Assembly: GCF_004379255.2 (NCBI RefSeq)
Contig: NC_056032.1
Coordinates: forward strand, 28,183,322-28,247,321
DNA from: Salvia splendens
Taxonomy: Eukaryota > Streptophyta > Magnoliopsida > Lamiales > Lamiaceae
Direction of reading: 5' to 3'
DNA length: 64,000 nucleotides
Shown: piece after piece, positions 53,373-64,000 of the stretch
How the letters are laid out: each line of letters starts with the position of its first letter
Position numbering within the stretch: the stretch's first letter is position 1
Translations under genes and position numbers: made by a program
Notes under the pieces: generated by a model
The model's database searches: none
What the model saw: only the letters and a program-made list of their open reading frames with translations
What the model was told of the DNA's origin: nothing

Positions 53373-53829
53373 TCAATCCTCGTTCTCTACTAACAATACT
53401 ATAATTAACTTTTTGTATTATCTCTCTCATACTTTATTAATTTCACATTAAAACTTATGTTGTTCCTAAAGTCATTCAATGAGACAGGAGGAGTATATTA
53501 ATTTTACCATCAAATATTTCGATATAAAGAATATATGCATCGGAATAATGCAAAATAGTACGTTAACTCACGGGCATTCTTATTTAAAACTACGTGTAAG
53601 TAATGCTCATATATAATGATAATGATTTTTGTTATAAAAATAAATGACAATAATAATAATTATATCCTTGTTGTATGATGTAATGCAATGTGAATTCTAT
53701 TTTTATTCTAATCCTTGGTACTTTAGAATGAAGGAAATAACAGAATGTAAATGCAAAGATTCATTCCTATTTTATTCTATTCCTATCTTTAGTTCATTCA
53801 TCATTACATTATACCAAAATGAGTAAAGC
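53373..53829. other. AT-rich intergenic DNA with a possible Stowaway remnant
   Basis: GAGACAGGAGGAGTA near 53480 looks like the right end of a Stowaway; the left end was not found. Nothing else was recognised. Confidence 0.35.
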
Positions 53830-53837
53830 CTTTGTAT

Positions 53838-53940
53838 GCATGAGTTGTTCTAGTGGTAGAATGACAATATATGAAGCTAAAGATCTCGGATTCGAGTCTA
53901 TCGTGGCGCAGCGTTTGAATTTACATTTATTTATCTATAA
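53838..53940 (+). repeat. tRNA-derived SINE head
   Basis: A box-like TCTAGTGGTAGAA (about 53849) and B box GGATTCGAGTC (53888-53898) lie at the spacing of an internal Pol III promoter. The sequence does not fold as an intact tRNA. The 3' end is unclear. Confidence 0.5.
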
Positions 53941-53961
53941 GGGCGTTAGTGATTGGATGCA

Positions 53962-54212
53962 CTCCCATCGTTCCTGAAAGTTTATCACATTTTTCCATTT
54001 ATGTGCGTCCCACAAAATTTATCGTATTTCATTTTCTTACCATTTTTTGTCGTGGACCTCATCTTCCACTAACTCATTCTACTCACATTTTATTATAAAA
54101 CTAATATTTAAATAAAACTCATATTCCATTAACTTTTTCTAACTCATTTTTTATTACATTTCTTAAAACTCGTGCCTAGTCAAAATGTGACAAAATCTAT
54201 GGAACGTAGGAG
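53962..54212. mobile_element. Stowaway-like MITE
   Basis: CTCCCATCGTTCC on the left and GGAACGTAGGAG on the right are inverted; TA follows on the right and CA (a changed TA) precedes on the left. Confidence 0.65.
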
Positions 54213-54620
54213 TAATATATATTCACACAGTTATTAGATAATTTATTCCCGAATTAATGTGTAAAAAACATAGTATTTCAAAAAGTGGCTAATTCACATA
54301 GAAAATCCAACAATTAAAAAATTTGCCTAATGCCAAAAATAACATAGTAAAATTTGAAAGCATTCTATTATTATTAAATAACAAAAGAGAACCTTTATTA
54401 GTGGTCACAAGGGAAAGAAAGAGAGGAAATGAAGTATAGATTTCGTGTTGCAGTTATAATCAAACAGCACAAAAATCAGACACAACACACGGTGGAGAGA
54501 AGAGATTCCTTGCATGTCCCACAATTCATAAACTTTCAAAATATTCCAATTCCATGCAAGAAAATACATGCCATATATTGATTTATATTCTCTTTAACAC
54601 TCTCCATTCCCATACCATCA

Positions 54621-54672
54621 TCTTTATCTTTATCTCTATCTCCATCTCCATCTCCATCTCCATCTCAATCTT
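54621..54672 (+). repeat. CT-rich microsatellite in the HIPP 5' leader
   Basis: (TCTTTA)n passing into (TCTCCA)n ends about 30 nt before the ATG. CT-rich leaders are common near plant promoters. Confidence 0.8.
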
Positions 54673-54703
54673 TACCTCCTTCCCTCTATCTCTCTCTCCA
54701 TTA

Positions 54704-56034
54704 ATGGTTCCTGAAATGGAGGTATGTCTTAAACATGTATATGTAAGAATTAAGTAGGATTATTTCTAATAGTGTAAAAAAAATGCAGAAACCTCAAGTC
54801 ACAGAGATAACGGTGAGAATGGATTGCAATGGTTGTGTGCAGAAAATCAAGAAAGCCCTGCAGGTGGTCTCCGGTAAGCAATTTTTTCTCGAAATCAAAT
54901 TCTTGAATCTCGAACAGATTCGTCACTAACGCAGTGTGCTCGTATTTGAAAGGCATACAAGGAATCGACGTTGATTTCCCGCAGCAGAAGCTAACCATTA
55001 CAGGCTGGGCTGAGCCGGAAAAGCTAGTGAAAGCAATCCGAAAAACGAGAAAAGCTGCGGTGATTTGTGTACATACAGAGGAAACCGGTCCAGTAGAAGG
55101 TGAGGAGGCGGCCTCGCCACAACAAGAGCCCATGAATCAGCAAGGGGAGACCGAGGCAGCGCCACAGGACGAACCACCACCACTGCAGCCGGAGAATCCA
55201 CCAGCTTATCATCAACAGACAAGACCAAATGGTGCGGAAGTTCATGTTGTTTACCATCATCCGCCTGATCATGGATACGGTAGACCTTGGAACGCGTACC
55301 CCGGGTTTGGAGACGAATCGCATCAGCCACCTCCACAGGTTTATGTGCAGAGTTACAACACATATAGACCATCTCCACATGTAACTGAATATGAATATCC
55401 TCGGCCACCACCTCCCAGATACTCGTACGACACCAGACCCAATCCCTATAGCGATCCACCGTTCAAAGAAGAGCCACCACAGCCACAGCCACAACCACAA
55501 CCTCCACAACCACAACCACTACAACAACCACAACCACAACCACAGCCATCACCGCCTGCCACATACATATACAACGCTAGACCCTATCAATATAGTGGTC
55601 CAGGGTTCAGAGACGAGCCACCACAACCACAACAACCACTACAGCAACAACTACCACAACCTGTGTGTGCAACGCACAGCTATAACACATACAAGCCATC
55701 ACCTTATGTGACCGGTTATGCATATCCCAGGTCACCACCAAGACCCTCGCCCTCGACTCATATCAGACCTGACAGCAGCTGGGGCCCAGGACTACAAGGC
55801 GAGAGTGAGCAATCTCAACCACCTCAGCCTGTTTATGCAACACACAGCCAAAACATATACAGGCCATCTCCATATGTTACCGAATATGCATATCCCAAGT
55901 CGCCACCTCCTAGATACTCTTCTTTCAGTATACCCGGAAACTATAGTCGGGATTACTACGGTGGGAGCCATGGAAATGGAAATGTAACATCAATGTTCAG
56001 CGAGGAAAACGCTAATGCATGCAGAATAGTGTAA
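54704..56034 (+). CDS. Heavy-metal-associated isoprenylated plant protein (HIPP)
   Basis: Exons 54704-54721, 54789-54873 and 54953-56034 join in frame to 394 codons plus TAA. The start MVPEMEKPQVTEI and an HMA domain (about residues 9-75) with the metal site MDCNGC (C19, C22) are typical of HIPPs, which bind heavy-metal ions and act at membranes or the nucleus. The rest is a long Pro/Gln/Tyr-rich region (about 85-370) with three diverged units containing YRPSPYVTEYAYP-like sequence and a PQPQPQ run. The protein ends CRIV, a CaaX box for prenylation at C391. The small-exon/large-last-exon structure fits the family. The low-complexity repeat region is longer than in many HIPPs and is probably variable in length. 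Metal, partner and physiological role cannot be told from sequence. Confidence 0.93.
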
Positions 56035-56200
56035 TAGCTCACAAAAACACCAGAAATTTCTTAAAGATTAACTGCTGCAATTTGAGGAAATATGTTCCCA
56101 GCTTGTATGAGTTAACAACATTTATTCTTCCATGTTTTAGTCTTTATATCCTCAAACATCTGAGTGATAAACAATAAATTTTTCATTCCAATATGTAAGG
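56035..56200 (+). terminator. HIPP 3' UTR with polyadenylation-type signal
   Basis: AACAATAAATTTTT near 56171 is the best AATAAA-type signal downstream of the stop codon. Confidence 0.45.
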
Positions 56201-56482
56201 AGATAAAAAGGCAGACTCAGACCTGAGGGCTGAGACTAACAGTGCAAATGGAAAGCAGTAAATCTAATTAGCTAATACAACACAAATCCATGTCTACAGT
56301 CTACCTACCAGCATGGGAAATATACATTTATATTTGAAGAACTTGTTTTTCTCAATCGAACAAAAAATGCTGTTTGACCACAAACGTTGTCAAAATTGGG
56401 CAGACTCTTGTGGGACGGAAGGAGTGTGAAGTATATATGTTTATGTACTAATAAGAGAAGGGGAAGAATTCCTCAGGCATAC

Positions 56483-56587
56483 CTTTGACTCCCAATGGTT
56501 TAGTTTCACTCTTTTCATCAACCAGATCAAGCAACTGAGGCACGGGACCTAATGCGCCCTCTATGTTTGAGCGATCCAGAGCAGTAA
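56483..56587 (-). CDS. Exon-like segment of an unidentified gene
   Basis: A 105-nt minus-strand segment has a good acceptor (TTGAACAG, ending 56588) and donor (AAAG|GTATGCC, from 56482). Read in one phase it is open and protein-like (ALDRSNIEGALGPVPQLLDL near its start, SETKPLGVKG at its end). I do not recognise the protein. No convincing neighbouring exon was found within the window, so it may be a remnant or part of a gene with weakly visible exons. Confidence 0.4.
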
Positions 56588-57840
56588 CTGTTCAATATAT
56601 ATACACACATACAAACAAGTTAATACCACATTATGGATACGACAACAAGTTTGATAACAAGAAGCAATCAGATGCACATTTGAATCAAGCTAAATGTGAT
56701 GCTGTATTGAGGTATAATCATAACAACCAAGGATGCATCTTATTGTGGACGTGGAGAGGAGCAATTATTTGCATAGAAACATTTTGTAGCTTTCCAGCAA
56801 ATACATTAGGAATTGTCTCACTCTGTAGAACTTCATTTCAAGAAAAAAATTAAGGATTTCATATCATACTTGTCCAGATCTGTATCCCATGAAACTCAAA
56901 TACATTCAAGATACATAAACTCGCATAGAAGTCACCCTGGATGACAATTGTTAACGCTCCATTTGAACTGACCGGCAGCCACATCCATCGCAAGAATATC
57001 CCCAACAACAACAAGGAACTCCCAAGCTTCCTTTTCTTCTAAAAGGAACAATGCAATAAAAGTGATCCTAGCAAGCATATGCTCAAAACCAGACCTTTTT
57101 GTCCAGGGAAAACCACTTCATACATGTATAATCCATGGAAAGGTGAACAAAGACAGTCACAAGATGAGCAAATTCAGTCTGCACTTGACCTTTCCATATC
57201 TGTGAGTTTGCCAAACTATATCATTAGCCAGATCCAAACCCAATAACGTCCTAGCTTTTAAGCTAATTTCCCGAGAAATGAATGTATGCAGGAACTATGA
57301 GTTTTCTAATAATCGAACCGAACAATGTCGTGTTGAAGCTAGTTCAACTTATCGAATACTTTGAGGCTAGTGAGCGTATTGGAGCCATAACAAACTTTCT
57401 GAGCATATTAAAGATGCACTTTGCAAATATTAATCATTTTCTTTACAATGAGAGAAGTTACAATACTAATTTTAATATAAATATGCAAATTGAACTAGTC
57501 AGTAATTTTATGTTTACATTACATGAACTTGAATTGAATAAAGCCTCACGAGAAGGTTACAGCCTTAATTTTGCTATAACGATGAATGGAAACTTTAACA
57601 ACTCGTCAATAAGAAGCATTACTACATTATAGAAGCTCAAAACTCGGCAACAATGAGGTTTAGCTAAAATATTATCACAATTCTCAACCATTTTTAAGCA
57701 GGAAAGGAGAGCACCTTTACTCGATCATCACCGAGAGTGATTGCCAACGCCAAACAGATCCAAATTCGGACTAAATGAAGTTAAAACACGACCCCGTTTC
57801 TCTTTTCTTCAAGCACAAAAAGCTTGCCAGAAAAATAATT
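56588..57840. other. Intergenic DNA, possible minus-strand pseudogene traces
   Basis: On the minus strand, 57100-56935 has an open stretch with EKEAWEFLVVVGDILAMDVA and ends at a stop after NNCHPG; 57235-57105 has short protein-like pieces in shifting frames. No family was recognised. Confidence 0.25.
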
Positions 57841-57865
57841 ATGGTGTGTTCGTGAACATGGAATT

Positions 57866-57911
57866 AGAGCTATAGAATTGGAATTGGAATTGGAATTGGA
57901 ATTGGAATTGG
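57866..57911 (+). repeat. (TTGGAA)n microsatellite
   Basis: About seven units of GAATTG/TTGGAA, followed by related AATTCC sequence to about 58000. Confidence 0.9.
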
Positions 57912-58045
57912 AGACTCAAATTTCAATTCCAGTATCATAAAAATGTAAAGAATTGGAATTGAATTAAAATTTCAAAATTTTCAATTCCATGATTTGAATT
58001 CTATATCAAAAGTAAAAAATTGGGATTTCAAATAGTCATAAAATT

Positions 58046-58814
58046 AGATAGCTTCACTACTCACTACATACACTACACACACTACATGCACTTCACACAC
58101 TTCACACACTACACAAATTTCACACACTACAAACATTTCACATACTACATAAATTTCACACATTTCATGCACTACACACATTTCACACACTACACAAAAT
58201 ACACACGCTACATACATTGTACACAAAATACACATACTAAACACATTACACACAAAATACACACTACACAAATTTTACACAAAATACACACACTACGCAC
58301 ACAATACCCTAAATACACGAACTATTCACAAACCAAAATATCAAATTTGGTTCGGTTTAAACTTTTGTAAAATTTCAGTTTCTTGATTCAGATCGGAAAA
58401 AAAATCTAAAACTGAAAACAAAATCTAAAAGTCGGATGCTTGAAATGTGTAAAATGCGTGTAAAGTGTGAAAGTGTGTGAAATTTGTGTAGCATGTGAAA
58501 TGTGTGTAGTGCGGGAAATGTGTGAAATTTGTGTAGTGTATGTAGTGTGTGAAATATGTGTAGTGCGGGAAATGTGTGAAATTTGTGTAGTGTGTGTAGT
58601 GTGTGAAATGTGTGTTTTGTGTGTGTAGTGTGTGAAGTGTGTGAAATGTGTGTAGTGCGGGAAATGTGTGAAATTTGTGTAGTGTTTAGTGTGTGAAATT
58701 TGTGTAAGGTGTGAAATGTGTGTAGTGTGTGAAATTTGTGTTGTGTGTGTAGATGTGAAATGTGTGTAGTGTGTGCGGTGTGTGTGAAGTGTGTGTATCG
58801 TATGTGTACTTTGT
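58046..58814. repeat. Minisatellite foldback: CACACACTACA array against its complement
   Basis: 58046-58325 is an array of ACACACTACACAAATTTCAC-like units and 58438-58814 is an array of the complementary unit (GTGTGTAGTGTGTGAAAT-like), separated by about 110 bp. The arms could pair over hundreds of bases. The right array continues beyond the inserted element at 59424-59475. Long open frames here are products of the repeat, not genes. Confidence 0.85.
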
Positions 58815-59423
58815 GGGATTAATTCTTTTTTAGTTCTAGGGTGTTTTTTACATTCCATAAGTGTACTGGGCTTTTTTTTTTAATTTCGGCTTTGGGAGAG
58901 ACGCATGACCCACATGCGCCGCCCGTTAATGAAACGCATGACCTTGATGCATTTTAGTGTAAGACGCATGACCTTAATGCGTCTTTCAATTTTTTTATTT
59001 TAATTGAACGACGCATGAAGGACATGCTTCTTAGGGTAACACGCATGACACGCATGCGTCTTCTCTGGAATTCTCCAAAACAATTGTCTTCGTCTTCAAA
59101 AGGGATTCGCGTGAGTATCTTGCACGCCCCCATCAGAGTCCGGATGAGAGAGTTATGGGCATTATACGAAAGTCGCGCATTGAAGCGCGGATGACTCCAA
59201 AAGACATGTCCTCGTCATCGGTCGATGCGTCGTTCAATTAAAATAAAAAAATTGAAAGGCGCATTAAGGTCATGCGTCTTACACTAAAACGCATCACGGT
59301 CATGCGTTTCATTAACGGGCGACGCATGTGGGTCATGCGTCTCTCCCAAAGCCGGAATTTAAAAAAAGCTCAGTACACTTATGGAATGTAAAAAACACCT
59401 TAGAACTAAAAAAGAATTAACCC
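58815..59423. mobile_element. Mutator-like MITE with TIRs of about 200 bp
   Basis: GGGATTAATTCTTTTTTAGT and the inverse of AGAACTAAAAAAGAATTAACCC form the ends; the arms extend about 200 bp. The flanks GTACTTTGT (58806-58814) and GTATTTTGT (59424-59432) are a 9-bp duplication with one change. The arms hold several ACGCATGAC motifs. The loop (about 59085-59180) resembles part of the Athila LTR. Confidence 0.85.
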
Positions 59424-59479
59424 GTATTTTGTGTAGAGTGTGTGTGAGTGTGTATTTTGTGTATATGTGCATATAGTGT

Positions 59480-60821
59480 ACCAAACATAGGATTTGTGGG
59501 CTGCAAATTGTTTACGGTTATGAAATTCAAAAATAGAGATATAAATGGCTATCAATTGGGCCTTAACTTTTAGCGGTAATAATTAACCATATACTACTTC
59601 CCACGATTCTATAGTAGTGGAGTCATTTTTGGTACGTTAGTGGAGTCATTTCTCGTTTTTCTTTTTTTTTATTAGTAAAAGTCACTATTCGAAGTTTTAG
59701 TTATTATGAAGTTTAATTGGATCAACTAAGCAGATATTGGGTTAATCTTATTTAGATTGCCGGCTAATGAGGTATAGGTTCATTGTGTTATGATTTTATT
59801 TGATTATAAATTTTCAATTATAACCATGAACAATCAATTTTCAGTTTAATCCAGCGAGCTGCTAACGATAAAATAATATGTGATGAATTTAATAGATAAT
59901 TATAAAAATTAATCATATTTATAAAATTTAAAATATTTAATTGTGATAATTTAATGATATATACTTAAACTCGAAAACTAATTAAAATATATATAAACAA
60001 ACACGTTTCAATATATTTGAAATCTTGTTTTAGAGTTGAAAATATTCCTTATGAAATACTAGTAGATTATTGGTAGTTCCAACACACAAAGGAAAGTGTA
60101 ATTAAAGGCGATATCATATACTCTCCTCCTCCCTTCCATCATCACCAGCACTCCTCCATATTTCCTGGCACCTTCATTGCTGTCAATACCTCCATGGAAA
60201 ATACTGCCTTTCATCCGGCTGTAAGTCTCCTCGATCATAATGAATGAACTCTTCCCCGATCTTCTTCAGGTTTTCTTGATGAGGAGCCATGTTAATTAGA
60301 TTGATGGTATCAACTACTACTAGTCTTTGTAATTTGTGTGTGTTTTTTTGTTCATGAAATGGGAGAGTTATTTATACATATATATGATCAATGTCAGAGT
60401 AATAATTCGTGTTACAAACTACTACAGTTATGCTGGTTATATAAATGTTTTTAAGCTATAATCTGCCTATAGCATTAGCGTACTGATCATTGTTCTTTTC
60501 ACCTTGATCATTTCATTACTAAATGGAAATATATCTATTTGATTACAACTTACATTAATGGAATTTTGCGCTACTAATATTAATATTATATGTAATCAAA
60601 ATGTGAGTTAAAATGAAATAGTAGAATGTAGGCCACTATTGAATGTAGAAAAAATGAAATAGAACAATTAATAAGGAATGAACAAAAATAAAAAATTGAA
60701 ACATATAATGAAGGATAGAGCAAGTATGATGTGTTACATATTGGTGATGGATTCAAACTAAGTTTGGTATGATGACTGAGTGAATAAGTTGGATACAAAT
60801 AGCTTATAGGCTAATTGTTAG
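59480..60821. other. AT-rich intergenic DNA, nothing firmly recognised
   Basis: A small exon-like start, ATG at 60194 followed by GTAAGT at 60221, can be seen but has no supporting downstream exon. Confidence 0.3.
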
Positions 60822-60823
60822 TA

Positions 60824-61094
60824 CTCCGTTCGTCTATAAAAAATAGTCGCGTTTTTTTATTTCGAACTGTCTAAAAAAATAGTCCCATTAAAAAATGAAG
60901 TAATAAATTGTTAACCTTATATTCCTAATTATTATACAATTTATACCTACCATTAATTTACCTCTTCATTTTCTTACTATTTAATTATTTTCTCTTTTTC
61001 ACTTTTTTATCTATTTTTTCTCCTTCTCTACTGTACTAACTTTTCATTAAAATCTATATCATCCAATTATAGGCTATTTGGCTGACATAGGGAG
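60824..61094. mobile_element. Stowaway-type MITE, 271 bp
   Basis: CTCCGTTCGTCTATAAAAAATAG and the inverse of CTATTTGGCTGACATAGGGAG form diverged TIRs; TA on each side (60822-60823, 61095-61096). Confidence 0.75.
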
Positions 61095-61749
61095 TATGCC
61101 TTTTCCATGTGTGTTCAATTTCTATTCTAATAATAAAAATGAATGAGACATTTAGACCGAATTTTGTTAAGAGATTCCAATATTTTCACCACCTCTCAAA
61201 AAAAAAATATTTCTATTATAGACCGGAAGCATAGAAGTTTTGAAAGATGTTTTAGTTTATAAATGTTTTGAAATTTTCTGATATCATAGTAAATTTATAT
61301 CGTAATTAATATTTAAAAATTATTAGTGTTAAATTAGCTCTATTTGTTTTAAAGTAATATATTTTGGTCAATTTCTTTTAAATTTAACAATTCGATTTCT
61401 AAGTGATTCAATTTTGATAAAAAAAATATATATGATTTTTATTTTTTTTATTAGAATTGACATTGCCCAGAGTTCGCTGGCCAACAAATTTTAAAAAATA
61501 TCATACTGCATTTTTTGAGCGAAGAAATAAATTTTGTTAAAAAAATTGGTTATACTTTGTTTAATTCGGAAATTTTAATAATTGACTTTTGATATTTACT
61601 AATTTAAAGTTGTTAGTTTAACTTATATTTTGATTATAAAAATTGATAAATAAAGTTATGAAATGTTTCGTTGCCTCTCGGATTATAAGTCTAGCTAGTA
61701 GCTCCATAGCTGATGGGAAGTGTAAAAACATTTTCTGTATGTAGTATTT

Positions 61750-62383
61750 CGGGCTGGGGAAAAATATCGAAAAAATGATATATCGCTCGTATCGTATTGA
61801 AAAATATCGAAAAATTATCGAATTTTCAATATATCGTAATTTTCGATACGATACGATACCGTATCGTAAGTTTTTAATACGATAACGATATGAATTCCCT
61901 TATATCGCGATATATCGTTTTATATCGAATATACGATATATATCGTATATATCGAAACATATTGAAATTCAATACATATTAAAATTTAAAATTATAAATA
62001 TATATAAATCTATTTAATTGTACTTGGTTGTGTTGTATTTTGATTATGGAGATAAGAACACTATTAATTTTATTGTGTTGAAGTTTTATTAATTTTTGTG
62101 TGAATTTTAAGTTTTGAAATTATAATTTTCGATATACAGGTATTCGATACGATATCGATATTTCGATATATCGTACCGAAATTTGATATATCGATATATC
62201 GAATTTCGGTACGATATATCGAAATATCGATACGATAACGATATTGATATTATCCATATCGAAAGTTCGATATATCGAAACTTTCGATAAGATAACGATA
62301 TGAAATTCTTTTATACCGATATTTTCGATACGATATACGATACAATGTCTTCGATACGATATCCCGTATCGATCCACCCCTAG
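61750..62383. mobile_element. hAT-like MITE rich in ATATCG
   Basis: CGGGCTGGGGAAAAATATCG on the left and ATCGATCCACCCCTAG on the right, with TAGTATTT duplicated (61742-61749, 62384-62391). Dozens of self-complementary CGATAT motifs fill both halves. Confidence 0.75.
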
Positions 62384-62391
62384 TAGTATTT

Positions 62392-64000
62392 TATATACCT
62401 ATTTTAGGCACACAAACCAAATAAGTAGAATAAAGATTTTTAAAAAAATCGGACATACATATTTTGAATTGATAGGCTCATTTATTACATATCTCTATGA
62501 CTAATTTGACCACTTTACAATTATATGAGAAATTCATACTATTACTACAATTTTTCTTTAATTATTTAAATTAAAAAATATGTAATTAATTTATTCTTGA
62601 AAATATTAATCGTTATTAACAGATTCACAGATAAAATATTACACAGAATAATCATTCACAGTAGTATTTTAATGGAATAAGCTTTTTTTTATTCATTTTA
62701 TTTAAATTATCACAATGATATGAAGATAGATCAATTGTTTCTTTTTCTACAAAGTAAAAATGGGCAAAATACTCTTTTATTTAGAATTTTTCTCGTATTA
62801 AGCCATAAAGCTACTGAATTATTATTTTTTTAATTTTTAAATTATAATTGTTGATAATTTTGTATATACAATTGTCTTCTTAAATTTGGCCCTAATTTTG
62901 TATATACAATTGTTGATAATTTATCAGTACTCATAAAAGTAATTGTCTTCTTAAATTTTGAAGAGTGGAGTCATACTCTTACGATTCCATTAATAACACA
63001 GACACGATTAATATCTGATATCAAACATTTTGGGTTTGAGTCTAGACATTTTAAAAATATTTCTGTTTCCGTTCAAAAATATATTTCAATTTTCATTTGT
63101 ATGTCTTTTGTTGCACAATCTCATAAATAGATCAAAATAAATTACTAAAGACGGAAAATTAGAATAATATTATGAACCACTTGCAAATTAGCTAGACTTA
63201 AATCTATGGCTCGACTCGTTAACTTAAAACTGATTCCATTTCCCAGTTATTTAAAAAAAAATAAAGTTAATGAATTGATAATTTAAGTACAACATTTACC
63301 TGGATGAATTACTAGTACGTCAGGTTCTTGTAATTTTGACTAGAAATAAAAAACAATTATGCATTAATGATATATATGGAAACTCTCTTTTGAGAAAGAA
63401 ATCAATCAAGATTTGAAGAATAACTATTCAAGAAAAAAAAAGAATATTGTTATTATCACCTGCATCCAGCTTTTTTCTTGATCGTGATTTTTATCTATTT
63501 TTGGGACTTTTATTCTTTTATTCCAGTCTAATTTTGATGTTATTTTAAAGTCTCACTTAGTTGTATACAGTGTTGAGCACACAGAATTTCTCAAGCTGGA
63601 CCAGATACATTTAATTAATACAATTAATATTTCATTTCTTATATAAATATGAGAATATGTAGACTTTATTTGTAGACATTAATATGAGAACAATTTCCGC
63701 ATAGTTTGGTTATAACTAAACAATCTAATTTGGTGATTTTATATTTGGATTGACCACATCAAATAACTTGGCATATGAAACTATAAAAGCAAGAATATGG
63801 GCAGATGACTCTTGGTTTCAAAGTTTTCTTTAAATTACTTTCAGCCTAATGAGGATTTAACTAATTATTTTGTGAGGGAAATATTTGGTGTCATTAGGTC
63901 CTTTGTCATTGTTTCTTCATTTGAAGGAGGTGGGTTGGAAGAATACTGATAGATAATAGATTTAGTTACTTGGAAATAAGATGACATGCATTATATTGCC
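62392..64000. other. AT-rich intergenic DNA with local repeats
   Basis: Direct repeats of TTGTATATACAATTGT and AATTGTCTTCTTAAATTT occur at 62845-62960. No gene or mobile-element border was recognised to the end of the window. Confidence 0.4.

Noticed and set aside
53838..53910. Functional tRNA gene
   Set aside because: A and B boxes are visible but no cloverleaf pairing or anticodon arm; a SINE head is more likely.
57282..57632. Plus-strand open frame of 116 codons
   Set aside because: AT-rich, no recognisable domain, no splice or codon support; probably chance.
58046..58325. CRISPR-like regular repeats
   Set aside because: Units are diverged simple sequence without unique spacers, in a plant genome; a minisatellite.
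58020..58858. Open frames of Thr/His repeats
   Set aside because: Direct products of the CACACTACA minisatellite; non-coding.
57840..59500. One large transposon covering the microsatellite and minisatellite foldback
   Set aside because: Apparent outer ends (GTGTGTTCGTGAAC and GTGTACCAAACATAG) do not match as inverted repeats and no target duplication was found.
60194..60221. Possible first exon (MENTAFHPA then GTAAGT)
   Set aside because: No acceptor or downstream exon with a protein-like reading was found.

Overview
This is a transposon-rich stretch of nuclear DNA from a flowering plant. It contains spliced genes with GT/AG introns, a plastid DNA insertion, Athila-, Tekay/Del- and Copia-type LTR retrotransposons, PIF/Harbinger elements, hAT/MULE/Stowaway-type MITEs and no bacterial gene organisation. 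A dicot is very likely. The general look recalls Lamiales, but that is an impression, not a demonstration. Only two ordinary host genes can be supported: a signal peptide peptidase (SPP, 15160-20049 +, 12 exons including one 5' UTR exon, 338 aa) and a heavy-metal-associated isoprenylated plant protein (HIPP, 54704-56034 +, 3 exons, 394 aa, CaaX end). A third locus may be marked by one exon-like segment on the minus strand near 56.5 kb.

Layout. 1-3.6 kb: 3' part of a Copia element with an open pol frame and its 3' LTR. 3.6-13.9 kb: two related Athila-like non-autonomous or decayed elements with TGATAAGG-type LTRs, the second split by a 2.9-kb solo LTR. 13.9-20.4 kb: a compound hairpin, then SPP. 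20.5-25.6 kb: two complete PIF/Harbinger elements with open transposase genes, the second nested in an older TIR element. 26.7-43.7 kb: a nest at least four levels deep. An LTR fragment is split by a complete Athila-type gag-pro element with matching 5-bp target duplications; that element is split by a Tekay-like solo LTR and a TGATAAGG solo LTR, and the Tekay-like LTR is itself split by a recent, coding-defective Copia element. 43.9-44.7 kb: plastid DNA carrying the start of ndhF. 45-53.4 kb: MITEs, a third Harbinger element that carries the Myb-like gene instead of the transposase, and LTR remains. 54.7-56.0 kb: HIPP. 57.8-62.4 kb: simple-sequence foldbacks, a MULE-like MITE, a Stowaway and a hAT MITE. 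The rest is AT-rich DNA with no recognisable gene.

The most interesting observation is a split Harbinger pair. Elements 20522-22505 and 47647-49592 share TIRs, subterminal GGGACGG repeats, an 18-bp palindrome, TATA box, 5' UTR and 3' UTR, but one shell holds only the transposase and the other only the Myb/SANT-like partner that autonomous Harbingers normally carry alongside it. This looks like a segmented, mutually dependent two-component transposon family. All product names come from motif recognition by eye; no database search was possible.
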